Below, piece after piece: positions 1 to 6,008 of a DNA stretch of 6,078 nucleotides (positions are counted from its first letter, which is position 1; the number at the start of each line of letters is the position of its first letter). Made by a program: the position numbers and the translations under genes. The notes beneath the pieces are model-generated. The model saw only the letters and a list, made by a program, of their open reading frames with translations. It did not search any database and had not been told where the DNA came from. The stretch is taken from assembly GCA_021163565.1 (NCBI GenBank), contig JAGGTT010000169.1:1-6078 (forward strand), given 5' to 3'. This DNA is from Candidatus Tharpella sp. GTDB taxonomy: Bacteria; Desulfobacterota; Anaeroferrophillalia; Anaeroferrophillales; Tharpellaceae.

Positions 1-1218
1 GGTCACCGCTTGTAAAGGATTGGCGGTTAGATTAGCTCTTAAACCGGCCGCCATAACGACAATCATAGTCTCCCCGATGGCCCGTGAAACGGCCAGCAGC
101 ACGCCACTAACAATGCCGGGCAGGGCGGCCGGAATAACAACCCGGCAAATGGTTTCAGAACGGGTTGCGCCGAGACCGTAGGAACCATCTCTTAAAGATT
201 GAGGCACTGCTGTAATGACGTCGTCAGAGAGCGATGATATAAAAGGGATAATCATAATTCCCATAACCACGCCCGCCACCAGCGCACTCTCGGATGAAAC
301 GTCGAGTCCCAATGAGGCACCAAAACCACGAACAAGTGGAGCCACGGTCAAGGCGGCAAAAAAACCGTAGACAACGGTTGGGATACCAGCCAGAATTTCG
401 AGCAGAGGTTTTACGATGGTGCGCACTTTACGGGGCGCATACTCGGCCAGATAGATAGCTGACATTAAACCTAAAGGCACCGCTACAAGCATGGCGATGG
501 CAGCGATCATCAGGGTGCCGGTAAACACCGGGATTGCGCCAAAGGCCCCGGAAGAGCCCACCTGATCTGCCCGAATTGCGGTCTGCGGACTCCACTTTAG
601 ACCGAAAAGAAAATCACTCAGCGGAATTTTTTGAAAAAAACGAATGGCTTCAAAAAGAATCGAAAGAACAATGCCGATAGTCGTAAAAATAGCCACTGTA
701 GAGCAGATCAGAAGCAGTACATTTACAACCTTTTCGACCTGGTCGCGGGCCTGCATGCTGGACTTTATGCGACTGAGCGCTAAAATCATACCGACAATTG
801 CCAGTCCCAGCATGACCACGGCCAAAAGTGCGTGGCTGATAGAAACTAGAGAGGAAAAGTGCTCGGCAGCAGCAATTATACTGTCGCTATTCTGCGAGAC
901 GATATTACCCAATACCAGATTACGGATATCATTAAGTAGCAAACCAAGTTGGTCAGAGGGCAATGCTTGCAGATGTTCCGGTAGTCCGGCAACTACCAAA
1001 GAAGTGACAATCTGACTTTCAAATACAAGCCAGACTCCATAAATAACGGCCGCCGGCAAACTACACCAAAGAGCCGTTAAAGCACCATGATAGGCAGGCC
1101 TGGAATGCAACCGCTCAAGGCCACCGCCCACTGCGGCGACTTTTCGGGAGCGCTGCCGACCAAGCCAGTAACCGACGATTGCCAAAACACCAAGAATGAT
1201 TGGAAGAAGTGAAGTCAT
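1..1218 (-). CDS. pstC: PstC, phosphate ABC transporter permease (5' part, cut by the left edge)
   Basis: Inner-membrane permease subunit of the high-affinity phosphate importer PstSCAB; it pairs with PstA and is powered by PstB. The frame is open from the ATG at 1218 to base 1, giving 406 residues without a stop. Hydrophobic segments lie near residues 2-20, 48-66, 128-148 and 166-188, followed by the conserved permease core from about residue 232. The core contains the EAA-type loop that contacts the ATPase at about 344-365 (DGSYGLGATR, then VVIPAALPG) and the conserved SRAIGET at 378-384. Classical PstC is about 300-320 residues. The roughly 230 residues before the core make this the long PstC form with an extra N-terminal membrane region, known in many proteobacteria. 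About 50 more residues are expected off the edge, then probably pstA and pstB. The start is the first ATG after an in-frame TAA; no strong Shine-Dalgarno precedes it. Family assignment is secure. Confidence 0.95.
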   Translation of the reverse strand, partial: MTSLLPIILGVLAIVGYWLGRQRSRKVAAVGGGLERLHSRPAYHGALTALWCSLPAAVIYGVWLVFESQIVTSLVVAGLPEHLQALPSDQLGLLLNDIRNLVLGNIVSQNSDSIIAAAEHFSSLVSISHALLAVVMLGLAIVGMILALSRIKSSMQARDQVEKVVNVLLLICSTVAIFTTIGIVLSILFEAIRFFQKIPLSDFLFGLKWSPQTAIRADQVGSSGAFGAIPVFTGTLMIAAIAMLVAVPLGLMSAIYLAEYAPRKVRTIVKPLLEILAGIPTVVYGFFAALTVAPLVRGFGASLGLDVSSESALVAGVVMGIMIIPFISSLSDDVITAVPQSLRDGSYGLGATRSETICRVVIPAALPGIVSGVLLAVSRAIGETMIVVMAAGLRANLTANPLQAVT

Positions 1219-1224
1219 GATCTT

Positions 1225-1248
1225 AACTTAACATCGAAAAATTAAGTT
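1225..1248 (-). repeat. Perfect inverted repeat just upstream of the pstC start
   Basis: Two 7-bp arms, AACTTAA at 1225-1231 and TTAAGTT at 1242-1248, are separated by 10 bases and end 6 bp before the pstC ATG. In the mRNA they could form an A/U-rich hairpin over the region where a ribosome binding site is expected; in DNA they could be a protein site. The arms are only A/T-rich, so chance is possible. The palindrome is seen directly; any function is inference. Confidence 0.3.
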
Positions 1249-1254
1249 TAGATA

Positions 1255-1264
1255 AAGATGACTG
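1255..1264 (-). promoter_or_regulatory. Candidate PhoB half-site upstream of pstC
   Basis: On the minus strand this reads CAGTCATCTT, 36 bp before the pstC start. It contains CAGTCAT, which differs at one position from the Pho-box repeat CTGTCAT known from E. coli, and is followed by A/T-rich sequence as in a Pho box. A clear second half-site 11 bp away is not visible, and no good -10 element sits at the right distance, so the call is weak. A related sequence occurs upstream of yajD (1928-1937) and phoB (5362-5371). The surrounding 253-bp gap (1219-1471) holds no gene and no convincing terminator. Confidence 0.25.
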
Positions 1265-1471
1265 TGATTTTTTCTGAAAAGGGGAAAGGAAACAGGGAAA
1301 ACATGGCAACAAAGATAAGAAGAATTTCTGAAACGAATGGATGTTTTTTGAAAGTCAGCAAAAACAATATTCGCAGAACATCTTAACTCTGAAGGACTTT
1401 TTTACAATTAGACATTGCCGTTGTTAATGTTCCACCGTACAGTGCCACTATCAATAAAGGGTGAGTCAGAG

Positions 1472-1846
1472 TCATTTTTTCAACCGTCGGGCAAGATCAG
1501 CAAAGGGCTGGAAGGTCGATGACGGCGGCCGTGAGCTGGAGTCTGTGCGAATCGGATCGCCAGTGGTTTCGGGAAATTTGGTGTGCTCGTACTCATGACA
1601 GTAAAGGCAGAGCAGTTCCCAGTTACTGCCATCAGGCGGATTGTGTTCATGGTTATGATCCTTGTGATGCACCGTCAGCTCACGCAATTTACGACCACCA
1701 AACTCACGCCCACAACGGGCGCAGATCCAGGGAAACATTTTCAGCGCCCGCTCACGATAACTCTGTGCCCGCAGTTCCAGCCGTCGCCGCATTTCCGCAG
1801 ACAAGCAACTTGATTCAGCATCCCGTTCATTTTTATTGACAGACAT
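1472..1846 (-). CDS. yajD: YajD-family HNH nuclease
   Basis: Small 124-residue protein of the HNH endonuclease family, close to E. coli YajD in layout and wording: YRERALKMFPWICARCGREF, then LRELTVHH, then DGSNWELLCLYCHEYEH, and a C-terminal PFADL. The zinc site is formed by C42-x2-C45 and C80-x2-C83. The catalytic HNH/beta-beta-alpha part uses H60-H61, D63, N75, H84 and H88. E. coli YajD is about 115 residues, so this is full length. The N-terminal 18 residues are polar and variable; an internal ATG at residue 19 is possible. The chosen ATG has a good ribosome binding site (AAGGA at 1856-1860, 9 bases away). The cellular role of YajD is not established; a metal-dependent DNA nuclease is the family expectation. 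It lies between phoU and pstC with gaps of 220 and 253 bp, so it may be its own unit rather than part of the Pho operon. Confidence 0.9.
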   Translation of the reverse strand: MSVNKNERDAESSCLSAEMRRRLELRAQSYRERALKMFPWICARCGREFGGRKLRELTVHHKDHNHEHNPPDGSNWELLCLYCHEYEHTKFPETTGDPIRTDSSSRPPSSTFQPFADLARRLKK

Positions 1847-1891
1847 AAAATCTCATCCTTTGCCGAACTTCTTAATTTAGGCTTCCCCGCT

Positions 1892-1908
1892 GGGATAAGG
1901 AATATCCC
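1892..1908. repeat. Short inverted repeat in the yajD leader
   Basis: Arms GGGATA (1892-1897) and TATCCC (1903-1908) flank a 5-base centre, about 45 bp before the yajD start. There is no T-tract after it on either strand, so it is not an intrinsic terminator. It might be a small RNA hairpin in the yajD leader or a protein site. A 6-bp perfect palindrome can occur by chance. Confidence 0.25.
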
Positions 1909-1927
1909 TAAAACGCCCTCGGGTAAG

Positions 1928-1937
1928 TAGATGACAA
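1928..1937 (-). promoter_or_regulatory. Candidate PhoB half-site upstream of yajD
   Basis: The minus strand reads TTGTCATCTA. TTGTCAT is a good match to the Pho-box half-site (C/T)TGTCAT. Ten bases upstream on the same strand is CTGTTTA (1941-1947), a partial half-site, although the Pho-box period should be 11. No obvious -10 box follows at the expected distance. It is weak on its own, but a similar sequence recurs upstream of phoB and pstC. Confidence 0.25.
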
Positions 1938-1976
1938 AATTAAACAGCTAAGATTAATCGTAAATATTTTATCTAG

Positions 1977-1997
1977 TGTAACTTGCTGTAAGTTACA
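1977..1997. promoter_or_regulatory. Perfect 8-bp palindrome between phoU and yajD, operator-like
   Basis: Arms TGTAACTT (1977-1984) and AAGTTACA (1990-1997) are exact reverse complements around GCTGT, giving a 21-bp dyad. On the minus strand the site overlaps a possible sigma70 promoter for yajD: TTGTAA, 17 bp, then TAGATAAAAT. It is not followed by a T-tract and is moderately A/T-rich, so it looks more like a dimeric-repressor operator than a terminator for phoU. No protein that binds it can be named from the window. The dyad is certain; the operator role is inference. Confidence 0.45.
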
Positions 1998-2066
1998 ATA
2001 CCTATTTTGTGATGTACCCCCATGATAATAACCTGATAAGAGACTCAGTTGCGGGCTTGGCCAACG

Positions 2067-2735
2067 TTAGTCCATAAATATTGCCGCCTGGTGGCGGATG
2101 ACTTCACCTTCAACCATGTAGACGACATCTTCACAGATATTGGTCGCCAGGTCGGCAATCCTTTCGAGATGGCGTGAGGCTGAAAGAAGATGGACGGCCC
2201 TCTTGATGGTGTCCGGGTTTTTGCTCATCAAATGTTGCAGGACTTTATAGATTTCACGGTTGGCTTCGTCAACATCGTCGTCCATGGTGATAATCCGCCG
2301 GGCCAGGTCAGTATCTTTTTTGGTCAGCGCATCGAGACTGCCGCGCAACATCGCCATGACATTCGAGATCATTTCGGGCAAATCCAGTGACACATCCAGC
2401 ATTTCCCGAGACGAGAGATAGATAGCTCTTTCGGCAATATTGACGGCCAGGTCACCGACTCGTTCAATATCGTTGTTAACTTTGAGGACGGTGATGACAA
2501 AACGCAAGTCATTGGCAACCGGCTGGTAGAGAGCCAGAATCTTGAGGCACTCTTCCTCGATTCTCACCTCCTTGTCATCAATAAGATCATCTTCGTCAAT
2601 AACCTCTTGCGCCAATTCACCCCGTCTCTCAATCAGAGCAACAAGAGCTTTTTCGGTGGCATTTTCAACCATTGAAGCTATATGCAATAACTCTTTTTTG
2701 AGGTTGTCGAGTTCCATCTGCAGATGTCTGGTCAT
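2067..2735 (-). CDS. phoU: PhoU, phosphate transport and signalling adaptor
   Basis: Cytoplasmic negative regulator of the Pho response. In the known system it links the Pst transporter to PhoR and keeps the kinase in phosphatase mode when phosphate is plentiful. The 222-residue length matches a standard two-repeat PhoU. Each three-helix half carries the family's metal-binding E-x3-D-x3-N signature: E91/D95/N99 in NNDIERVGDLAVNI and E191/D195/N199 in RHLERIADLATNI. The start ATG overlaps the phoR stop (ATGA, 2732-2735), indicating translational coupling, and is preceded by GGAG (2746-2749) inside the end of phoR. In many bacteria phoU is the last gene after pstB; here it follows phoR directly, ahead of the pst genes. 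Assignment is secure. Confidence 0.97.
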   Translation of the reverse strand: MTRHLQMELDNLKKELLHIASMVENATEKALVALIERRGELAQEVIDEDDLIDDKEVRIEEECLKILALYQPVANDLRFVITVLKVNNDIERVGDLAVNIAERAIYLSSREMLDVSLDLPEMISNVMAMLRGSLDALTKKDTDLARRIITMDDDVDEANREIYKVLQHLMSKNPDTIKRAVHLLSASRHLERIADLATNICEDVVYMVEGEVIRHQAAIFMD

Positions 2736-4540
2736 GAGTTAGCTTCTCCATTGTTGTGCAATAATTTTTTTTTGAAAATCAAGCGAAACGTGCTGCCGCT
2801 GCCGGGCCGGCTCTCAACTTCGATTCTTCCCTGGTGAGCCATGACGATATGGCGAACAATCGCAAGCCCCAAGCCGGTACCGCCTAACTCCCGCGAACGG
2901 GCCTTATCAACCCGATAAAAACGTTCAAATATCCGCTCTTTATCTTGCGGCTCGATACCGATACCGGTGTCTGCAACCTCGATTACCGCTTCTTTACCCA
3001 TTTCGTATAAACGGGCGGTGACATGACCTCCTTGAGAAGTGTATTTAATTGCGTTATCGAGAAGGTTACTAATCGCCTGACCAAGAGTCTCATCATCGCC
3101 GACAATTTCCAGGGGTTCATGTGGTTCGATGTACTCCAGGGTTAGGTTCTTCTCTTCGGCGGCAAGCTTTAGCCCCTGCACCAAACATTTAACCACCTGA
3201 CCCAAATCGACAACGCTTCGCTGAACCTGCTCGTCCTGTAATTCGAAACGTGACAGAGCCATCAAATCCACAACAATGGCGGAGAGTCGCAAGGATTGAT
3301 TTGCAATCTTGTTAAGGAACGAGAGTCGGGTCTCCTCCGGCATATTTTCCGCATCATCAAGCATGGTTTCAACCAGGGCCCGGATCGCGGTAATCGGGGT
3401 TTTCAACTCATGTGAGGCGTTGATGACAAAATCCCGGCGCACGGTTTCAAGATGGCGCAGTTCCGAGACATCGAGAAGAACAACCATGGCCCCGACTGTT
3501 TCATGGGCACTATTTTTGAGCGGTACGGCGTGCATCTCCACAACTTGTTCATTAACTCCGTACGAGATATTCATACTCTTTTTTATCTCGCCATCACTCT
3601 TGCAGGCATCATTGAGAACGTCGCACAGATCATGCAGGCGGGTTACCTCCCATATCGGCTGGCCCAGACTTCTAAGTCCGTCAGCCCGCAACAGTAATGC
3701 CGCAGCCTGGTTCATGTGAATGATTTTTTCATCACCATCTACCGCAACCACCCCTTCAACCATGCCGCTGAGAATGGCATTGAGTTTACCGCGGTCGGTA
3801 TTAATGATTTCGATTCGCTCCAGAGATTTTTCAGCCATCTGGTTGAAAGCTTGAGCCAACCTGCCAATTTCATCCCGGCGGCAAATCTTCAATCTTGGGC
3901 TGAAATCACCCGCCGCCATGGCTTCGGCCATACGAGTCATCTCCAACAAAGGCCGGATAAAATGACGAGCCAGTATAAAACCGAAAAACAGAGCTATCAA
4001 CGTAACTATGCCGATGCCGAGGATGATCGCCTTGCGGCTGTCGGCGACCCGCTGCTGGATCAAGATCAAGGGCAATGCAGCCCGAGCATAACCGAGGAGT
4101 TTGTGCTGATCGCGAATCGGTCGGGCAAGATACATCATGTCGGTTTGCAGTGTGTCACTAAAACGGGTGGTAATGCCAATTCCGTAGTGCTGCGAAGCGA
4201 GTACTTCCGGTCGCTGAGAATGGTTATCCATGGAGGCTGGATCTTTGTCCGAATCGGCCAGGACCACCCCTTCATTCCCGATCAGCGTAAAACGTGTATG
4301 AGTCTCATCACCAAGTTTTTTAATCAGTGATTGCAGGGTTGCCGCTTCCTCGCCCAAATACGGCAGCACTAAGCTGCTCAACAAGAGAGTCCGAACCTCA
4401 AGTATTTGTTTTACTTCATCTAAAGTTTTTTGCTCAATCAGTCTGCTCACACCACTACTGACAACAATAGCCACAAGCAGAATAATGACAACAAAAACTG
4501 CATAGATCTTCCAGAGTATACGTGAACGCAACAAAACCAT
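2732..4540 (-). CDS. phoR: PhoR, phosphate-regulon sensor histidine kinase
   Basis: Membrane sensor kinase that phosphorylates PhoB under phosphate limitation and dephosphorylates it otherwise. Domains in its 602 residues: membrane helix about 11-30; periplasmic segment about 31-168; second helix about 170-190; HAMP linker about 191-243 (RPLLEMTRMAEAMAAGDF); PAS domain about 250-355; HisKA with phospho-acceptor H377 in SHELKTP; ATP-binding HATPase_c with N-box N492/N496, G1 box DTGIGI (524-529), F box ERFYRVD (539-545) and G2 box GGTGLGLAI (553-561). All catalytic motifs are intact. E. coli PhoR is 431 residues with almost no periplasmic part; this is the longer type with a true extracytoplasmic sensor, common in deltaproteobacteria and Gram-positives. 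The ATG lies 5 bp after the phoB stop, so the two are cotranscribed. Kinase class is certain; the PhoR name rests on the phoB and phoU neighbours. Confidence 0.95.
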   Translation of the reverse strand: MVLLRSRILWKIYAVFVVIILLVAIVVSSGVSRLIEQKTLDEVKQILEVRTLLLSSLVLPYLGEEAATLQSLIKKLGDETHTRFTLIGNEGVVLADSDKDPASMDNHSQRPEVLASQHYGIGITTRFSDTLQTDMMYLARPIRDQHKLLGYARAALPLILIQQRVADSRKAIILGIGIVTLIALFFGFILARHFIRPLLEMTRMAEAMAAGDFSPRLKICRRDEIGRLAQAFNQMAEKSLERIEIINTDRGKLNAILSGMVEGVVAVDGDEKIIHMNQAAALLLRADGLRSLGQPIWEVTRLHDLCDVLNDACKSDGEIKKSMNISYGVNEQVVEMHAVPLKNSAHETVGAMVVLLDVSELRHLETVRRDFVINASHELKTPITAIRALVETMLDDAENMPEETRLSFLNKIANQSLRLSAIVVDLMALSRFELQDEQVQRSVVDLGQVVKCLVQGLKLAAEEKNLTLEYIEPHEPLEIVGDDETLGQAISNLLDNAIKYTSQGGHVTARLYEMGKEAVIEVADTGIGIEPQDKERIFERFYRVDKARSRELGGTGLGLAIVRHIVMAHQGRIEVESRPGSGSTFRLIFKKKLLHNNGEANS

Positions 4541-4545
4541 TTGCT

Positions 4546-5244
4546 TTACTCGTTTAGGTTTTTAAAGCGATAACCGATACCGCGAATGGTTTCGATCAAA
4601 TCGCGGTGGGAACCAAGTTTTTTACGCACGGCCTGAATGTGAACATCAATATTTCGGTCAATGATAAAATTATCCTGCCCCATAACTTTGCCCATGAGTT
4701 GGTCTCGGGTAAAAACCCATCCCGGATGCTGAGCTAAATAGTGAATAAGTTTAAACTCGGTTGCCGTCAAATTGACCACAATCCCATCAACCAGAACTTC
4801 ATGGCGACGAGCATCGATGCTTACACCCTCACAATTGATGCATAAGCCGGCCAATTCGTCCAGACTATTCGTCCGGCGGCGCAAAACCGCACGCACGCGA
4901 GCCAGAAGTTCCCGAGGACTAAAAGGTTTGGTAACATAGTCATCCGCCCCAAGTTCCAATCCCAGAACAATATCACTTTCCGAACTCCGGGCACTGACCA
5001 TGACAATCGGTATCTGGTGGGTTGTGCTATTATCTTTTAGATGCTTACATATTTGCAAGCCATCAAGGCCGGGAAGCATGAGATCAAGGAGAACGAGATC
5101 AGGTATCATCTTCTGAATCATCTTTAGACCTTTTATCCCATCAGCTTCACCAAAAACCTGATAACCTTCACGTTCCAGGTTATAGATCAACACTTCCCGA
5201 ATATCGGCTTCATCTTCAACTACAACAATGGTCTTTTTACTCAT
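4546..5244 (-). CDS. phoB: PhoB, phosphate-regulon response regulator (OmpR/PhoB class)
   Basis: Two-domain transcription factor, 232 residues, close to the usual PhoB length of about 229. The receiver domain (about 4-120) has the acidic pair E10/D11, phospho-acceptor D54 (LVLLDLMLPGLDG), the switch serine S84 in VMVSAR and K106 in TKPF. The C-terminal winged-helix domain (about 134-229) has LTATEFKLIHYL, the recognition-helix region RNIDVHIQAVRKKLG and the closing wing IETIRGIGYRF. When phosphorylated, PhoB is known to bind Pho boxes and recruit RNA polymerase to phosphate-uptake genes. First gene of the phoB-phoR-phoU operon. The ATG at 5244 gives the standard MSKKTIVVVEDE start, although the Shine-Dalgarno in front is poor. 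Assignment is secure. Confidence 0.96.
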   Translation of the reverse strand: MSKKTIVVVEDEADIREVLIYNLEREGYQVFGEADGIKGLKMIQKMIPDLVLLDLMLPGLDGLQICKHLKDNSTTHQIPIVMVSARSSESDIVLGLELGADDYVTKPFSPRELLARVRAVLRRRTNSLDELAGLCINCEGVSIDARRHEVLVDGIVVNLTATEFKLIHYLAQHPGWVFTRDQLMGKVMGQDNFIIDRNIDVHIQAVRKKLGSHRDLIETIRGIGYRFKNLNE

Positions 5245-5286
5245 TTTAAATTTTACCAGATATGGAGAGGTTATTGATTCGTAACT

Positions 5287-5292
5287 ATTCTA
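5287..5292 (-). promoter_or_regulatory. Possible proximal -10 box for phoB
   Basis: The minus strand reads TAGAAT, five of six bases of the sigma70 -10 consensus, and would start transcription about 36 bases before the phoB ATG. No -35 box is visible 16-18 bp upstream, so on its own it would need an activator; no clear Pho box lies there either. It is a secondary candidate to the promoter at 5342-5371. Confidence 0.25.
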
Positions 5293-5341
5293 ACACAGAA
5301 AAACTTGCCCTTTAGCCCATCTGGAGAGCGATTTTTTATTC

Positions 5342-5371
5342 ATCTTAATTTTTCTTGATAATAGATGTCAA
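5342..5371 (-). promoter_or_regulatory. Candidate phoB-phoR-phoU promoter
   Basis: On the minus strand a perfect -35 box TTGACA (5366-5371) is followed after 18 bp by TAAGAT (5342-5347), a four-of-six match to the -10 consensus. Transcription would start near 5335, about 90 bases before the phoB ATG. The -35 overlaps TTGACATCTA (5362-5371), similar to the candidate Pho half-sites upstream of yajD and pstC, which would fit autoregulation by PhoB. This is prediction from sequence only. Confidence 0.5.
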
Positions 5372-5376
5372 TTATA

Positions 5377-5879
5377 AAGATAAAATAAAGGAAAATAAAG
5401 TTTTTTAACTATTCAATCTATGTCGTAAATATTTTCTGTTACTTTCAAACTGCCTCGCTCCTTGTGGGAAAAAGAAAACTCCTGAATTTCGTCTATTCGA
5501 ACTCCATCTGGAAAAATGTAGATCTCCAGCCAAACTACCATCAACAATTTGATATAATTTCCAAAAACAACCTGGCCCAAAAACCAGAAATGGCCGCTTT
5601 CAATAAAGAAAACGACCATTTTGATATCTGGCTCCCCTTGGTACACTCATTTCAGAACATATCAAAAGCCATAAAAGAGACGATTTTAGTCGCTGAATCC
5701 AACATTAACAGCGGGTTTTTGTGTCACCATCTATAACAGGTGGCGGCATATAACCATGAAAGCTTGTCTTCGTCCAGCATTTAATGCTATTGGCTTTGTT
5801 ACACATATTACGATATATCTTTCGTTTACAATTTGGCTGAAAAGTTGAGGTTGCCAGTGGCAGGATTAGCCGATCCAGC
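5377..5879. other. A/T-rich intergenic stretch with no convincing gene
   Basis: Between the divergent phoB promoter and the riboswitch promoter there are about 500 bp in which I see no gene. Frames of 77-90 codons are open here on both strands, but they lack ribosome binding sites, start at GTG, and give no recognisable protein. One perfect extended -10 sequence (TGATATAAT, 5550-5558, plus strand) lacks a -35 partner. A small palindrome, TGCCA-G-TGGCA, lies at 5852-5862. No rho-independent terminator, tRNA or tandem repeat is visible. Confidence 0.5.
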
Positions 5880-5908
5880 TTGACTTTCTTATGGAAGTCA
5901 CATACTAA
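5880..5908 (+). promoter_or_regulatory. Sigma70-like promoter for the riboswitch RNA
   Basis: TTGACT (5880-5885, five of six) is followed after 17 bp by TACTAA (5903-5908, three of six). Transcription would begin about 5914-5916, which coincides with the predicted first strand of the aptamer (GGTAG, 5913-5917), so promoter and RNA support each other. The -35 and spacer lie inside an inverted repeat (5881-5900). The -10 is weak, so the precise boxes are uncertain. Confidence 0.5.
5881..5900. repeat. Inverted repeat overlapping the riboswitch promoter
   Basis: TGACTT (5881-5886) and AAGTCA (5895-5900) are exact reverse complements, with two further possible pairs inside and a TTAT centre. It spans the spacer of the predicted promoter, just upstream of the predicted transcription start, so it would act as a DNA operator rather than as RNA if that promoter is right. 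If transcription starts further upstream, it would be a hairpin ahead of the aptamer. Confidence 0.35.
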
Positions 5909-5912
5909 GTCA

Positions 5913-6008
5913 GGTAGAAAACTTGCTGAAAAAGCCACTCCCGCCGTAAGGTGGGGTCGGAAAGCCACGGGTCTTGTCTCTAAAAACCTAAAAGACAGCC
6001 GGGTTGCC
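5913..6008 (+). ncRNA. GEMM-I type cyclic-dinucleotide riboswitch aptamer (c-di-GMP or 3',3'-cGAMP)
   Basis: This RNA would sense a bacterial cyclic dinucleotide and control the gene beyond the right edge. Visible hallmarks, in order: a possible closing stem, GGTAG (5913-5917) with TTGCC (6004-6008); a 6-bp stem CCCGCC/GGTGGG (5940-5945/5950-5955) capped by a GTAA tetraloop, which is of the GNRA type as the family requires; the junction GTCGGAAAGCCACGGG (5956-5971), very close to the family's GACGCAAAGCCACGGG; a second stem GTCTT/AAGAC (5971-5975/5992-5996); and the 3' signature CAGCCGGGTTGCC (5996-6008). The 5' joining strand (AAAGCCACT, 5931-5939) departs from the usual GGGCAAA, so the base that separates c-di-GMP from cGAMP binders cannot be aligned by eye. 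ATG codons at 6055 and 6072 are possible starts of the controlled gene; neither can be chosen here. Confidence 0.82.

Noticed and set aside
644..1015. Open frame of 123 codons on the plus strand
   Set aside because: It lies antisense within pstC, whose reading frame gives an unmistakable permease; the plus-strand protein is low-complexity Ser/Thr/Arg-rich and matches nothing known.
1425..1445. Near-palindrome CACCGTACAGTG and weak ACATT/AATGT hairpin downstream of yajD as a terminator
   Set aside because: Stems are short or mismatched and no T-tract follows on the minus strand.
1519..1839. Open plus-strand frames of 106 and 76 codons opposite yajD
   Set aside because: Both are antisense to the clear HNH gene, which has a ribosome binding site and conserved catalytic residues.
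3309..4330. Plus-strand frames of 136, 81 and 204 codons opposite phoR
   Set aside because: These are mirror frames of a well-conserved kinase gene; no initiation signals and no recognisable protein.
5413..5646. Minus-strand frame of 77 codons upstream of phoB
   Set aside because: It starts with GTG without a Shine-Dalgarno, gives no recognised family, and overlaps an equally weak plus-strand frame.
5834..5848. Sigma54-like sequence TGGCTG-N5-TTGA upstream of the riboswitch
   Set aside because: The spacing is right, but the nearly invariant GC of the -12 element is GA here; the nearby TGGCA at 5858 has GC two bases out of register.
5935..6000. Cobalamin riboswitch, suggested by GCCAC and GCC-rich segments
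   Set aside because: The long B12 aptamer core and B12 box are absent; stem lengths, the GNRA loop and the 3' CAGCCGGGTTGCC fit GEMM-I much better.
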